64,000 bases of DNA from Micromussa lordhowensis (GCA_964020085.1 OZ026608.1:15209979-15273978); one strand, 5' to 3'; positions 33,208 through 46,581 are shown, numbered from the stretch's first letter. Numbers and translations are program-made. The notes: generated from the letters alone by a model not told the origin.

Positions 33208-33724
33208 TTCAATAAGGAATTAAGATCATGATCAAACGTATTAAAGTTTCAAGTAAGATAAATGTAAGTGAACTCCTGATCTCCCGATCCTTCACCCAAG
33301 TTAAGCTTCCATTGGCTTGCAGCTTCAAAACAATTTCACAGCTTTAGCTAAGCTTAAATACATTACTAATTTCTTACCTTCAAGAAGTTTCGAGGAAAGA
33401 AGGGAATCTGAAGATGCTTCAAGGACAATTGCAATATAAAATCTATAGTAGACCGCAACACGACTTTGGTAAACTCAAATAGACGCTGTGAAATATCACA
33501 CATCGATCACATTCCATTTTAATTCTGGGAAGCACGTACCCCATTGGATAACGAGAATTTCACATCTAAAACACTGTTTGATTTTCACCGCGCTCTTTTA
33601 GCTTTGCCGCTTTCATCCAACGTGATTGCCGAGAGCTAGGTAACCAGGCTTTTCTGAGTTGATGGAATATGGCGGCCGATGGTAGCGGCTAAAGAGAGCA
33701 AAAATTGCAAGGAAAAAACGTAAA
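33208..33724. promoter_or_regulatory. Divergent promoter interval between BEN and transposase genes
   Basis: 517 bases separate the two start codons, so the genes are head to head. The part next to the transposase start is richer in GC (TATGGCGGCCGATGGTAGCG near 33,668). A CTTACC near 33,375 could be a donor on minus for a non-coding 5' exon. No TATA box is certain. Confidence 0.5.
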
Positions 33725-35139
33725 ATGTCTAAGTCAAGGTGGAGTAAACGTTGGTTATATGATCCCACAGTAGAAGTGCCAAGAACTACAAGATGGCGAC
33801 GTAACATTGAGCTTAGTGATCGCACTTCTGATGAGGAAATTGATGACATTCGTGGCAAGTTTTCATCAGAAGTCTACGAAGACTTGGGAAAGAATACTTC
33901 ACCATTTAAGAAGCGAAAGCTTGTAGATGAATGTCTAGAAAATGAAAATAATAATGGTCAATCATCTTACAATGATGATTCGCAAACTACGGTTGGTGGC
34001 CAACTGCTCAACTGCTCCCAGGAGGATCGTGAATTTTGCCGAGTAGAGGAGGAAGCTGTCCATTGCGAAGGTGAGACTAAAGCTTTCCACCATAAGCTTA
34101 CTTATTTAAAACTCGAGTTTGAACTTAAGCTTTAGGTAAATACATCCAGGTTTACGTAGTAACCTGTAAAATGTATTTTTGCTTTGAAATAGAAAGAGAT
34201 CAGGATTCTGCTACCAGATTGACACATGTTTGTGATCCATACGAAATGGCAACAACACCAGATGTATGGGAGGATGAAATTAGTGAAGGGGAAGCAAATG
34301 GCAATCGCTTTGACAACTTTATCAAAGAGAAAGTTCCTGAAGCGTTTCATTTTCATGATGGTCCTTTATTAGATGAGTTGTCTCTTAATCATGAGATTCC
34401 AGATATGGAGTTCTTTAAGGAAACCTCAAGCCAAAGCCAAGAAATGGACAAAGACGACTTGCCTTTGTATCAGGACTCCACACTTAGTGTTGCAGAGAGT
34501 TCCCTGTTAGTCATGGCCTTTGCTGTACGTCATAAACTTTCTGGAGTAGCCCTTGAAGATATGTTAGAACTTATTCACATCCACTGCCCAAAACCTAACA
34601 ACTGTATTACTGAACTGAAGGAATTCCAGCTATTTTTCCAAGCTTTGAAGCACCCAATTTTAAAACACTTTTATTGTCCAAATATGATTTGTAAAGTTTA
34701 CACAGGCACATCGCCCCCTGAGAATGGAGCTAACTGTACAGTATGTGGAACCCTGCTTAGTTGTTCTTGCTACTTCATCGAAATACCCATTTTGGAGCAG
34801 CTAAAGACAATTTTATCACGTAAGTTCTTTGCTTAGTTTGATATATCCAATTTGAAGTCATAAAGTTTTGGCAAGACTTTTTACATGTATTGAGCTGGTT
34901 TTAAAAATGAACCAAAATTAGGGGTGACTGTAATTGGTAACAGTCCAATTATTTGTAATGGAGACAGAGCGTTTGGTTTTTGTTGAAATACATGTAAATT
35001 CATTCATGGAAACTTGGAATTTTTGCTATTATATCAAGTACAGAATCTGGGTAAAGAGGTGTGTAACTGGAACAGACAGGAAGACATTCATAGTCAATGT
35101 GAACTACATAATTATTGCATTTTGCCTACATATTGCTAC

Positions 35140-35212
35140 AGTCAAACCGCAATTATCTGGACTCGTTGGGACTAGGCAAAATAGTCTGGATATTCAAGCG
35201 TCCAGATAATCG
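35140..35212. repeat. Small inverted repeat in transposase intron 2
   Basis: CAATTATCTGGAC pairs with GTCCAGATAATCG across ~45 bases. The sequence resembles pogo/Tigger-type termini (inference). Confidence 0.5.
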
Positions 35213-37845
35213 AAAATATAAATTTAATCACTTCTCTTCTTCATCAATAAATGTATTAATGAAGAACAGAACTGATTAAATTAAGAAAGCAACATTTAAC
35301 CATGTAACAACCCCTGTTACAAAACAATATTGTTAATACCGGCCTGTACCTGTGTGTATTGGTAATTAAATTTAATGAAAAGTGTTTTACATTAGGCTTA
35401 AATGTTGCTGTAGTTTTAAAAAAGAATATGGCTGTGGACCTTGATCATGACTAATAAAAATTCATGACAAAATTGGGACTAAAGATAAAGTCATGGTAAT
35501 CGAGGCTCAATTGTTCTTTCTTTATCTCCCAGTTCCATGTACACCAATATAAACACGAAGCAACTTCAAATACATGTAGGTGTTAACACATAGCGTTAAA
35601 TAAATATACAAGAAAACAAATTTTTAATACAATTCTGATAGGCCCTGACATGCTCGAGAAACTCCAGTACCGTTTTCAACGGGCCAAGATAGACTCTGAT
35701 GCGATTGAAGATGTCTATGATGGAGAATAATTGTACAAGCAACACTCCTGTTCTGGTGGATTCTTATCGGATCCACATAGCATATCCTTCTTGGGTAACA
35801 CAGATGGTGTTACACTGATAAGGTCAAATGGCTATGGAGTTTGGCCTGTGTACCTCACAGTCAATGAGATTCCACCTCTTGAAAGGTGTGTTTACTTCCT
35901 TTGTATAATGTGATATAAAATTAACTACCTGTTTAAGGTTACTTCCAGCCATGAAGTCAATTGTTACAAATCAGTATCGGAAATTGAAATGACTTAACAG
36001 TTTTTGTTATCAACCATTACCAATTGGCAGAAATTGACAATAATTCAAAGTCCATCTTGTCCTACATTAATTGATGGTTAACAGTCTTTTATTCATTTCT
36101 TTTTTGTTATTGATAACTCTACTTTTATTTTGTATAATTCTCTTCACACACAGTTGTTTCAGTGATATAACCACTGTGCCTGTAGAAAGATCTTCAAATG
36201 TCTTGTTGTTACTACACCACCAGCTGCATATTTCCTTTTTTTTTCCTTTTAGCCGCCAGTTTACTAGTAATACTACTTTTACTGTTCCTTTTTTGCAGAT
36301 TTAGGCGTGCCAGTCGTATATTTGCAGGGTTATGGTTTGGAAAAGGCAAGCCACATTTTCCAACATTTCTTCAGCCCTTTTCTCTTGCTATACGTGAACT
36401 TTATCACAAAGGTATTAATAATGACTTATCAGCTGCTACATGGCAAAGAATAATTATGTTGAAAATTTAGTCATAGTGCTTTCACCATACTTACAACATC
36501 CATATCAGAGACTATGCAGAAGCTGTATACAGGGTCTGCTGGCAACTAACTTTTAATGTGTGGTCACCAGTCTGGCCACTGCCATTTCAAGTTATTAATT
36601 TATATATAATTATATTTTTTTCATTTCCTAAGATCCATGACAAAATGAATAAATGTTAATTGTAAACCACGAGTCAGCTAGCCCCAAGGTTTTTTTTTCT
36701 AAAGTTGAGCCCTGGTATACATATATTGTAAAACTTTATCCTCTATCATCACCTTTTGAGCCAGTTACAGCCGATTATGGTACATGTAACACCCTGTAGT
36801 TAACATTAAATTTTTGTGAAATCTCTCTTTTACTCTCCATTGTAGGTGTGTCAGTTAAAGATTCTGTGGTGATTAAAGGTATCTTCCTGGACATGGTCAT
36901 GGATGGTCATGGTCAGTGGATGCTCCAGCACGATCCATGTGGCAGGCTATTAAACAGTTTAATGGTTATTGTGGCTGTGGACGCTGCAAAGAAACTGGAG
37001 AACACCTTGACCTTGGTCCTAGGAAAAAGAACAGCAGACGAAGGTGCCATGTATATCCTTTTAACAAAGCTTTTGCTGCCACAACAGGACATGCTGGGTT
37101 AAGGACACATCATGAGGTCAAAGAGCAAGCCCTTGAAGCATTAAGGCAAAGACGTCAAGGGAAAAAAAACGTAATTGTCATTTTAAACTCAAACCTGCAT
37201 GAATAATTTTTTTTCCTATAGAGCTAGGTACAGTTGGATGACAATAATTTACTTACAACAGTCAATCATTTAACTAATGGTACTTTGTGTTGCATGAAAC
37301 TTGTGATAAAGATTCTCAATGCATATAATGTACTTTATTTCTTTAGTTTGCAGTTGAAGGTGTTGTTGGTCTGTCTTGGGGATTTGGTCTCCCACTATAT
37401 GATGTTGTCAGAGGAACAGTGGTGGATTATATGCATTGTGTCTGCGAGGGTGTTGTTGACCAGCTTATTTCAAGGTGGCTCGATAAGTCAAACTCCAAGA
37501 AGGATGTTTACTTGGGTTCCAAAGTTGAGGAGATCAGCAAGGAGTTAACTTCAGTAACACCTACTTGTGAAATAACCCGTAGTCCAAGGAGTTTAGCTGA
37601 TGTCAAAGACTGGAAAGGTAATTCAACTTTGCATGAGATGTACATTTACATGTAGTAACTGGTATTGAATATTGCTTTTGGCAGCGATTCTTTCCTTTTT
37701 TGGGATAATTAAATTACAGGTACTTTGTGCAGAAAGATATGCTTGCACGTAGTGACTGGATAATGTTTTACAAAAAAGTTTGGATACTTCTAAGCTTTAC
37801 CACTGATTTTATTGATACATGTACATCACCCTCAAATCAAAACTC

Positions 37846-38296
37846 CCTCTAGCATTTGGTGATTCACTTGGACCATCAATCATACATTCCTATGTGGTGT
37901 TATAGGAATGCTTCAATAATATGAAGGCCACCCTGTGCCCTGTGCAGTTAACATGGTTGCTTGTTATTTTTCAAGTTAATGTTGGCGAGTGTTGTATTTT
38001 CACCTGTTGTCCTGTCTTGCTTTTCCCATCCAGGCCAGGTAATCAGCCTTGGAGGAATTTCCTGAATTTTTTTTCACAAATGTCTTCCCATGAGCAGAAA
38101 TCTTACTATCATGCTCATGCTAAACCCCTGCATGAGCAAACACACCATTTGCCAACATTAACTTAACAAGCAACCATGTTTTAAGAACAAACAGGGTAGA
38201 CAGTGGCTGCCATATTTTTGAAAACAAAAATAGCATTCCTTAACACCATATAAGGAACGCATGATTGACAGAAGCGAATCACCAAAACTTGTGGGA
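37846..38296. repeat. Inverted-ended MITE in transposase intron 6
   Basis: TTTGGTGATTC, CAATCATACATTCC and GGTGTTATAGGAATGC on the left pair imperfectly with GCATTCCTTAACACC, GGAACGCATGATTG and GAATCACCAAAA on the right, about 320 bases apart. Confidence 0.65.
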
Positions 38297-41149
38297 GTTT
38301 TAATATGAGGGTCACCTGTCTATGAAATTGGTACTACCAAGAGTGGTTTTTAGTGATGATCCTGTTCAGCGTTAACTTACTTTTTTTCTCTCAGCATCAG
38401 AAAAGCGGGCATTTCTTCTTTACTATGCAACACCTTTGCTGAGTGGATACCTCCCCTGTGATCATCTCTTCTTCCTGATGCTGCTCACTGGTGGAATGTT
38501 CAGATTGCTTAAGCAGTCTATTTCACAACAAGAATTAAATGAGGCACATACATATTTGAAGCTTTTCACTGCTCAAGCTCCTGTCTTTTATGGTAAGAGC
38601 ATGACACACATTGAGAAATTTTGTGGTTTTCTCTGCTTTTTGCAAGAAATCCTTGTTTTTGTTCTTGAAGAAAAGTCGTTCCTTTCAGTGGGCTGAGGGT
38701 ATCACACAAGTTAATTCTGCATTTGTAACCTTGTAATAGGCTGGCATTCTTTATGTGGAATAATAAAAAACACCGTTTCTTTTTCAAGAATAGTACATTG
38801 CATTCCTTTAATGCTGATTAGCAGTCTCCAACTCGTTTTATCAGAAGTTAATACATTGAAACTGTTTTCTCCAGGCAAGCAGTTTCAGACCTTTAATGTT
38901 CATCAGCTCTTGCATCTTCCAGAAGTTGTGAAAGACCTTGGCCCTCTGTGGTCAAATTCATGCTTTCCATTTGAGGACTACAATGGTGATCTCAGAGAGT
39001 TATTCCATGGAACCAAGAATGTGGATGGCCAGGTTTGTTTCCACATCATGTTCATGTTATAAATGTTTTACCACATTGTCTACAGATCAGTTTATGGTAC
39101 AAGAGGTAATATTTCACTAGGAATATTTTTTTAAAGAAAACTATATAGAAAGTGACTGCTCAGACAAGTAATTACTTTTAAATTTCTGTTTGCGGCATAA
39201 TTATTGTAAATGTGACATTGTATTATTTATCACAGATACAATCCTGTATTGTTTCAGATTGTTACTGCAGTGTCAATAATCCAGAAGTTGCCTGAGATTG
39301 CAAGATCCACAACTACATGTACCTCTCCTGAAGTTCAGACATTCTATGAACAGCTAATTAGCAAGCGTTACAATGCACGGTAATCAAATGTCCCATTCTA
39401 TACATGTACTGTATGTATTTGTTTATTGTGCACCAATTAATTTTTCCCCATAATGTCAGAAAGATATGCATCGGCACAGTGAAGTTCATATGAGAGCTCA
39501 AAGAGTCTGATAAGCAAAGAAAAGTACATATTTTGTTGTGTAGCAATGTGTTCTGTCAAAGAGCACTTTAATTACCATTGTTCAAAGCATTCAACATGAT
39601 TAATTTGTTAACCAGTAAGAGGCAAGTCAAAAAGGAGGTCAAGATGAGTCACAGATGGCTGGCAGAAATTGCCAATACTAGTGCAGGGCTGTCATTAAGT
39701 TTTTATTCACCTGTAACTTTGATCTTCACACCCATAACAAACTTGTTACTTTATGGGTGAATTGAATCAACTACAGAACCTGTTACCCGTAAAAACATCA
39801 AGAGACCGTCAAACATAGTCAGCCATAACAGGGGTTATGGTTACCACCATTATTAACAGCCCTTCCATAAATAGTTGTGTCAAAAATTCATTATAATGTG
39901 TTCTGTTTCCTCTTGACTTCAGGTCAATAAAAGAAAGCATTGAAGAAAAAACACATGTTGTTGGTTCTTTAGAACGCGTATGAAGTAATTCAACACTTCT
40001 TACTGAAGAACAGCTGTCAACACTGCCAATGCATCGAGGGAAAATGTGGGTGTTCCGGCGCTGTCTTATAGATGGGATCCTGTTCCACAGCAAGAGTTAC
40101 AAACGAGTTATTGCAAGAAATGATTACAGTGTGAAGTTTCAACATCTTGACAACATGCACTATGGTTCCATACATGTTTATGTCAAAGTTGAAGAGAAGT
40201 GCCAGAAAGCATTATGTAATTACCAAAAGTGTTCTTGTCATTTGCCCTGCCATTACTTCGCCATTCTGGAAGTATTGGACAAAGATGACGAGCAGCTACC
40301 CACATACAGAGGGAGGACAGTTGTTAACCACATCACAAAAGTCAAGACATCAAACAGGTACAGTATTGCTATGCCATATCACTTGCTCTGATGACATGTA
40401 TGTAAACATTTGACAAATTGAGGTCAGTTTTTCAAGCATCTGTCCTGTTATTGATCATGAATTTTGTCATAAGGTTGTCAAAAAGTAGCTGTGGATCCAC
40501 GAGGCCATATAACATTGTCAAAGTAGTCGCTGGAAAAACTGACGTCAATTTGTTTTTTTATGAAAACAAACTGTCTGCTCTCACTTGTTGCCGCATCGCA
40601 TAATGTAAATTTATGTGTCTGTCCACTTGTTGACAATAAAAATTAGCCAATGAGTGTGTGATTTGCAGTAAAAATAATAACCTGTCAAGTCTCTGCTGCA
40701 GCAATTTCTAAATTTGCCAAGTCTAACCAATGTCCTTGCAAGTTATTAATTTCAAATGAATAGTCCCTCAAACATGACATTGATTAAACAACTTATTTTT
40801 CTCTTGCTTTTAGACTTGTGGCTGTTCCTGTGGTGAATATTATCAGAAAATATCTCAAAGTGGATGTTTCGTCTGGATGTTATATGTGTTTGCTACCAAA
40901 TCCTTACGAAAAAGACTGACCTGAATTTTCATTAACTTGTTCATCTGTAGCTGAACATGTGAATGGAAAGGTGTACATTATTTTCAAGTTATTGTGTCAA
41001 AATTTCACTTGTCCAGTGACATCACTTAGACAAAGAATATTATACAGCAGTATGTTTATAAACTACCATGTCAACTGACTTTTGATACATGTATTTCACT
41101 CAAGCAATTTTGTGCTATGCTATGTAGAATTGTCACATACCAAACACCT

Positions 41150-41700
41150 AGAATATGTATAGTTACTTTTTAAGTCCATTACATAGTAAACAAATAGATC
41201 TATGTGAAACCTATGTCACCCATTACTTGTGATATTTGGCTTGAATATTATTTAAAAGCTATGTAAGATAATGACATAGTGAATACATACGATGCATTTA
41301 CTTTCTATATTCATGACATAGGAAATAACTAGCTTATGTAAAAGCTATGTAACATGTCACTTAAAAATATTGGTTTTCATCATGCTATTTAAATGCTATG
41401 TTAGATTGCTACATAGTGAATACATACAGTGTAGGAAGAAATCAAGAGCAGGGCTGTCCTTTACATAGTAAATAAATAGCTATTTTTAAACTATGTAAAA
41501 ATTATACATAGCATTGGCATAGGTATTTAAAGACTATGTCATTTTAAAATAGCTTTGGCATAGTTTCAAAATATGTTTAACATACCCTGAACTATGTAAC
41601 CAATTATGTTACATAGCTACTGCATAGGCTGTCTAGAGCAATGCATAGCATAAACATAGTTCAACATAGTGAAAAAATAGTGTTAACATAGGTTTGACAT
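41150..41700. repeat. Right subterminal CTATGTA array
   Basis: Mirror of the left array: CTATGTCA, ACATAGTGAATACATA, AAAGCTATGTAA and CATAGTTCAACATAG recur densely up to the right terminal inverted repeat. Confidence 0.75.
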
Positions 41701-41717
41701 ATGTCTGATTCTACAAG

Positions 41718-41750
41718 GGGCGCGCGCGCGCGCGCGCGCGTACGTACGTA
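41718..41750. repeat. (CG)n-(TACG)n microsatellite between two elements
   Basis: GGG followed by about ten CG dinucleotides and then TACGTACGTAC. It separates the right end of the Tnp2 transposon from the next element. Alternating purine-pyrimidine DNA of this kind can adopt Z-form. Confidence 0.9.
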
Positions 41751-41907
41751 CCTTAGAAAAGTTACCTTTTTGAGTCCGCGGTTCGTTAAGTGATGTTACG
41801 GTTTGGAGAGTACAGCAATCAGCCAGAGTAACTAGTTGTCTCCGGGATCGTTTGATTATATTACTACAGATCGGTTCTTTTTAATACCAAATAGCTTCCT
41901 GAGGGAA

Positions 41908-42258
41908 TAGCGAAGATATCAGTGACATCACGAGCACTGTTACGCAACATTTATTGTTGGCAAAAAGCGATCAAAACAACAGAAATGAATGAAATTCCGC
42001 GTATTTCAAACGACTGTCGCTTCACATATATGCTAGATTTCATGTTGAAACCTAGCGGAAGGTTAGAATATGAGGATGTTTCACTGTTAAAGTTTATAAC
42101 AACATCGGGTATCGACACTTGCCGAAAATCGCTTTGGGAATTCGCCTGTGAGTAGACGATTTGACCAGGTCGAAAGAGCTTGCCTTTGCACGCTTGAGCG
42201 AAAATTACTTCAATGTTTGTAAACAGATATTTTCGCAAAAGTCGATGTTTATAATATA
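41908..42258 (+). repeat. Left inner arm of the GTAC-flanked element
   Basis: CGAAGATATCAGTGACATCA onward is the reverse complement of 46,582-46,948 with few differences. The ORFs on both arms (for example 41,922-42,155) are mirror copies interrupted differently and are not supported as genes. Confidence 0.8.
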
Positions 42259-43010
42259 TACTAGGTATACCTATCGATAGAGTGCCAACGAGCAAATAAT
42301 TTGTGCTATAATAAGGGGTTTATTAATACAGCATAACGGATTTTTGGTTCTCTTCTGTTGCAAACATTACCGAGAGAAAATTACAACGCGTTTACCGACC
42401 GGTAACGTTCGTCGCGCAATCCCTGAATATCAAGAGTATTGGAATGTATCGCTGCTCGGTCGAACTTTCAGTTCAATATGATGGGCAAAGTCAAAGTGAA
42501 AGTGAACACGCTAGTTTGATTGATGAACACGACTCGTTTAATTCTGTGGCAAAACAGATTCGATTTGTGTTTTCGACTGTATGATAAACACGCTCGTTCA
42601 GTTCTGTTCGGAAACACTGCCGACTCAACCTTCAATCAGTTCAATATGCTAGATTTCAACACTGATTTGCTCTAGTGGTTCGACTGATGAACACAATCTT
42701 TCCAAAAAAGCTGCCCGATAGAACTTTCAGTTCGATATAAGTAAACAGAGAAGAAATACACTGTTTCGATTCATGAACACGCTCGTTCAATTCTGTGGTG
42801 AACACGCTGGTTCGGTTTCGTGTCAGTTTTGTGTCTTGGATTTGCTCTTGTCTAACAATTTTCCTCAATATTCGAATTAGAAGAAGAGTTTTGTAAAGGG
42901 TACGCTCCCCAATTGAACTTTCATTTCGATAAAGTGAGAGTGGAAACACGCTGGTTCGATATGTTCTGAGACTATGAAATTGTTCACAGTTGGATAAACT
43001 CATCAGCAAA
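42259..43010. repeat. Degenerate GAACACGCTCGTTCAATTCTG repeats
   Basis: Words such as GAACTTTCAGTTC (42,463, 42,722; GAACTTTCATTTC at 42,915) and GAACACGCTNGTT recur five or more times at irregular 60-190-base spacing. There is no coding signal. Confidence 0.65.
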
Positions 43011-46000
43011 GAAAACAATGATATTCCACGAGACAAGTCTAGATGTAACGCGCCTCCTGATTGGCTAAAAACTACAATGGCCTTGCAATTGGCTCAAACT
43101 GAGCCATTGTTGCATCTTACACCTTCAAAGGTCGATCGAGAATTTTTTTGCATAAGCAATTCTTCGCGCGGCACTATTCTCTGCCGCCTCGCCAGCCGAG
43201 CGTCTTCACTCGGCTGGCTCGTGATGGCGATATCCCCCAATCCGTCTGGTCCTTTACCTCGGGAATATTTTTAGCTCTTTATAAAGTTCCTCCCGCAAAT
43301 CGAACCTATCGCGTGTATCCATGTAAGTAAACTATGTTCTTGATAAAATCAAAAGATGTAAGAATAATCATTACTTCAATGGCTGCAATGGCTCACTTGT
43401 ACAAGTAACTTTTCTAAGGTGTGAGCCTACTTGGCCTCAATGTTGGCCGCAATTATTAAGTCCTTCCGTCAGGATAGTCGATGATTAGAGGCATCTTTAG
43501 GCAGCCAGTGGTTACTATAATAACAACCAAAACATGTCAGTCGTGACTGAAAATGACATAAATCGAGCGTGAAAGTAATGCAGTGATGTGGCAAAAAAAT
43601 TGAAAAAGTTGTTCTTTTCTTAGGCAGGTAATACTGTCAAGGTCAACAAGGTTTATATGATCATATCATGGCAAATTTCTCCATAGCAAAATCCATGTTG
43701 TCATTTCCTGTAATTGACTGTAAGATCTTTTCACTTGTCAATAATTGTCAGTTTATACGTTGAAATTATTAAATGATTTCACTGCTGGGCCTTTGTCCAG
43801 TAGATTTGTTTGGGGTTTTTTGGTACAAGGCAGGGGCAGCAAGCGCTAAATTTGGATCAATTTTTGTGATCTGTATATGACGATAGGGTACATTTGCATT
43901 TTGGTCATTTGTTGCTTCATTGTCCACTGCTATCGCTGATACTCAGTCAGTGCATATTTGGCTATTGCACTTGCTGTATTACGAGTTGGTCAAGTGAACA
44001 AACATGATGCAGACATGTATCAGTAACTAAAGGCTTTATTGTAACACACTAAATATAACATAACTGCTGTGATGTTAAATGCAAAATTATTTGTTTCTGG
44101 GTTAACAGATGTTTCACATATGGTTAGAAGAAGCATTACAAAAGACCCCTTTACCTTTACTTGTGGCCACCCAGAAACCAAAAAATAATAATAGCCAGAG
44201 ATGGTTGTTAGAATAAGCTTATAAGTTGACACCCCATGCATTCATGTAGTAATGACAAAGGCATAAAGACCGAGAGAATGATAGTTTATTTTACTAAAGA
44301 TGTTATCTTCTTAACATCATAATTAGCAATCAGTGGATGAGGCTGAGTATGTTATGAAGAATTATGCAGATCATGGGGTTTGGTTTCAGCAGATAACACC
44401 CTCCTCAATCTGCATAATTCTTCATGTCAAACCGAGAGGAATTCAATAATTGATCTTTTATTCATTCAAAATATTTCCAGAGCCCTAAACATACTAGATT
44501 TTGGATGTGTCTCTCCTAAGATTAACTTTAAAAAATGAATTGACTTAATTCCCTATGAAGCTTTTATTGTGTTTTGCTATCTTTATTATCTAGTAATTCT
44601 GACTTTTTCCACCAGAATATTAAATCGTGGCAACCATTTCTGCGCTTTCTATCTCTTCAGTATCAAGGTCATTCTTGTCTGACATCGATCACCCAATAAT
44701 GTTTCTGTTCCTGCACCATAGATGTCAATTGTCTAATAATTATTGCACCAATCACCCGTACATACAATAACTGGGGCTTCTTCTTATGAAAGCCAATCAG
44801 AAATGGAGAAATATTTTGAATGAATGATGTTACCATTATTGCTGCTCAATTTTTCTGCTGGTTTGTTAACATCATGACATCTACGAAATTTTTGGGCTCT
44901 GATTTAGAGAGGGTCACAATTTTGTGGCTCCAATTTGGGGGAGGGTTACATTATTTTAGCCCACCTCTTCACAACTTTAGTGCCAGTCTTCTGGTAAATA
45001 ATAACTGGTCCTAATACACTAGTGAATATTCAGAGTTTTCTTTTAAACCAGAAGGCATTCACCACTTATATTTAGAGTTTTCTTTTAAACCAGAAGTCAT
45101 CCCTGTTCAATAGATGCACTTCCTTTGACCAGAGAAAATTATATTTTTTTTTCATTTTTTGGTTTGGTTTTGTACCTTTGCAGCCCTTAGATGAAACAAT
45201 TTATGAGATTGCTTTTTAGACTGTCTCAGTGTGGTTTTCTGATCACTCATCAAAATGCTTATGCTATTTTCTGGAAATGATTTTTGACTTTGTTGAATTA
45301 GATCATGCAACAAAATAGACTCAGGAGGGCCCTCTGTCTAAAACATGAACATGGTATAAATGAATACACTACAAAGAAAAGTAAACTTAAAGCAATTTTT
45401 TAGGCTTTACTTCATTTCAAATTTATCGCAAATTAACACATTTGCTGTTCAAACAAATACCAGTAAACCTAATGCAAAACATGCTCAGTTTCATCATGAG
45501 TAAATATAGATGCAAATAAGTAGCTTTGCACTTTATTTGACTGCATTTGTGCACAAAGACAAAGTACTATGTTTGCAAAGAGGGCAATTGCTGTGCAAAT
45601 GTATGTATATGTTTTAGATTTCCTTTAGCAGCAAAGGTGAAGAGAATCTGAAGCAAATGTTATATTCACTTCAAATTTGGACACTTATACCACGAGAGCA
45701 AATATGCATGTCTACATTTACTTTACAGTCATTGCAAATTTAGTTCAAATGTAGGGCCCTAAATTTACCACATCGAGGCGCAAACTTTCGTAAATCCATT
45801 ATTTCGTCCAGTGTCACGGTGCTTCACTCAACTGGAACATGAGGTTATTATTTACGGAATAATGAACTTCTACTCCACCTCAGTGATCTCAATAATGACA
45901 TGCTGTTCCATTTCACTGAGCATTTAGATGCGTTATTAAAAATAATAACCTGTTCAAAACAATGAAAAGGTGCATTAACATTAGCGCGAGGCCATGCGTG

Positions 46001-46581
46001 TTAACGGATCGTTCGATTCGCAATACGCGCATCTCAATAAGTCAACAGTAAACAACTTTGGAGTGCAGTCGAGTGCGAGTGCGCTTGCGAAATAGACAAG
46101 ATACAGAAGATATGTGTATATTCTTCGTTCTAAATGTGGAAAATATCAGAAATGCTTTCTATAAAACGCGTGCGGTTCATAATTCTTGCTCGAAAGGAAT
46201 TTCGATCGTAGCTACAGTGCGCTGGCAGAAACAGACAAGATATGTGTATATTCTTCGTTCTACATTTTTAATACCTTTCAAAATCAAGCTAATTAAAATG
46301 AAAAAACATATACAGATCTACATACCTCACAATATCGTTACCCACTGTATTTAACTCCATTACGATTCGACCATCAACCACGCAAAAACAGACGCAGTAT
46401 TGAAGGCCGCAATGGATTGCTTTGAAAAGCGAGTGATAGCTTAATATAACTCAAACTATAATTACGGGTTAGCGGTAAGCGAAACCTGACGCAATCAATC
46501 GCGCATCCACAAATATGACTCGTTCAATAAATAAACGTAAACTCTTAATAACACATTAACCAAACTTTACTTTTTACCAAA
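43011..46581. other. Interior of the GTAC-flanked element without genes
   Basis: Contents include a GC-richer patch (43,020-43,320), a hairpin at about 44,354-44,428 (ATGAAGAATTATGCAGAT and complement) and a direct repeat of AGAGTTTTCTTTTAAACCAG (about 45,034 and 45,076). TGTGTATATTCTTCGTTCTA also occurs twice (about 46,111 and 46,243). ORFs are short and without motifs. Confidence 0.5.

Larger units (their letters stand above)
33725..40919 (+). pseudogene. Tnp2-family transposase (EnSpm/CACTA-like), 11 exons, inactivated
   Basis: Exons are 33,725-34,070, 34,193-34,819, 35,642-35,885, 36,299-36,411, 36,846-37,170, 37,347-37,617, 38,395-38,592, 38,875-39,032, 39,258-39,379, 39,923-40,357 and 40,814-40,919. 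Splice sites are GT-AG and phases agree. Family features, in order, are SVAESSLLVMAFAVRHKLSG with a Cys-rich knuckle (C..CG...CSC), YGVWPVYLTVNEIPP, IFAGLWFGKGKPHFPTF, KQFNGYCGCGRC, the hallmark VDYMHCVCEGVV, and a late NVHQLLHLPEVV...YNGDLRELFHG region. Lesions are TAA at 35,728-35,730 (exon 3), a frameshift near 36,895-36,925 in exon 5 next to a short ATGGTCATGG duplication (a 17-base excess would explain it), and TGA at 39,981-39,983 (exon 10). Unbroken it would be about 975 residues. The identification is from motif memory. Confidence 0.8.
28309..41717. mobile_element. 13.4-kb Tnp2-type (EnSpm/CACTA-like) DNA transposon
   Basis: The ends share TTGTAGAATCAGACA as an inverted repeat (28,309-28,323 and 41,702-41,716). 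Subterminal zones at both ends are packed with CTATGTA/TACATAG words, as is common in EnSpm elements. Inside are two divergent spliced genes, a BEN-domain protein on minus and a Tnp2 transposase on plus, with a shared ~0.5-kb promoter interval. The canonical CACTA end is not seen; CACTCT next to the left end belongs to the flanking repeat. The superfamily call rests on the transposase. No simple target duplication is visible. Confidence 0.8.

Noticed and set aside
42990..43330. ORFs of 94 and 60 codons in a GC-richer patch
   Set aside because: Overlapping frames over a GC-richer patch that looks like a dispersed repeat; no domain, no splice signals and no neighbour to support a gene.
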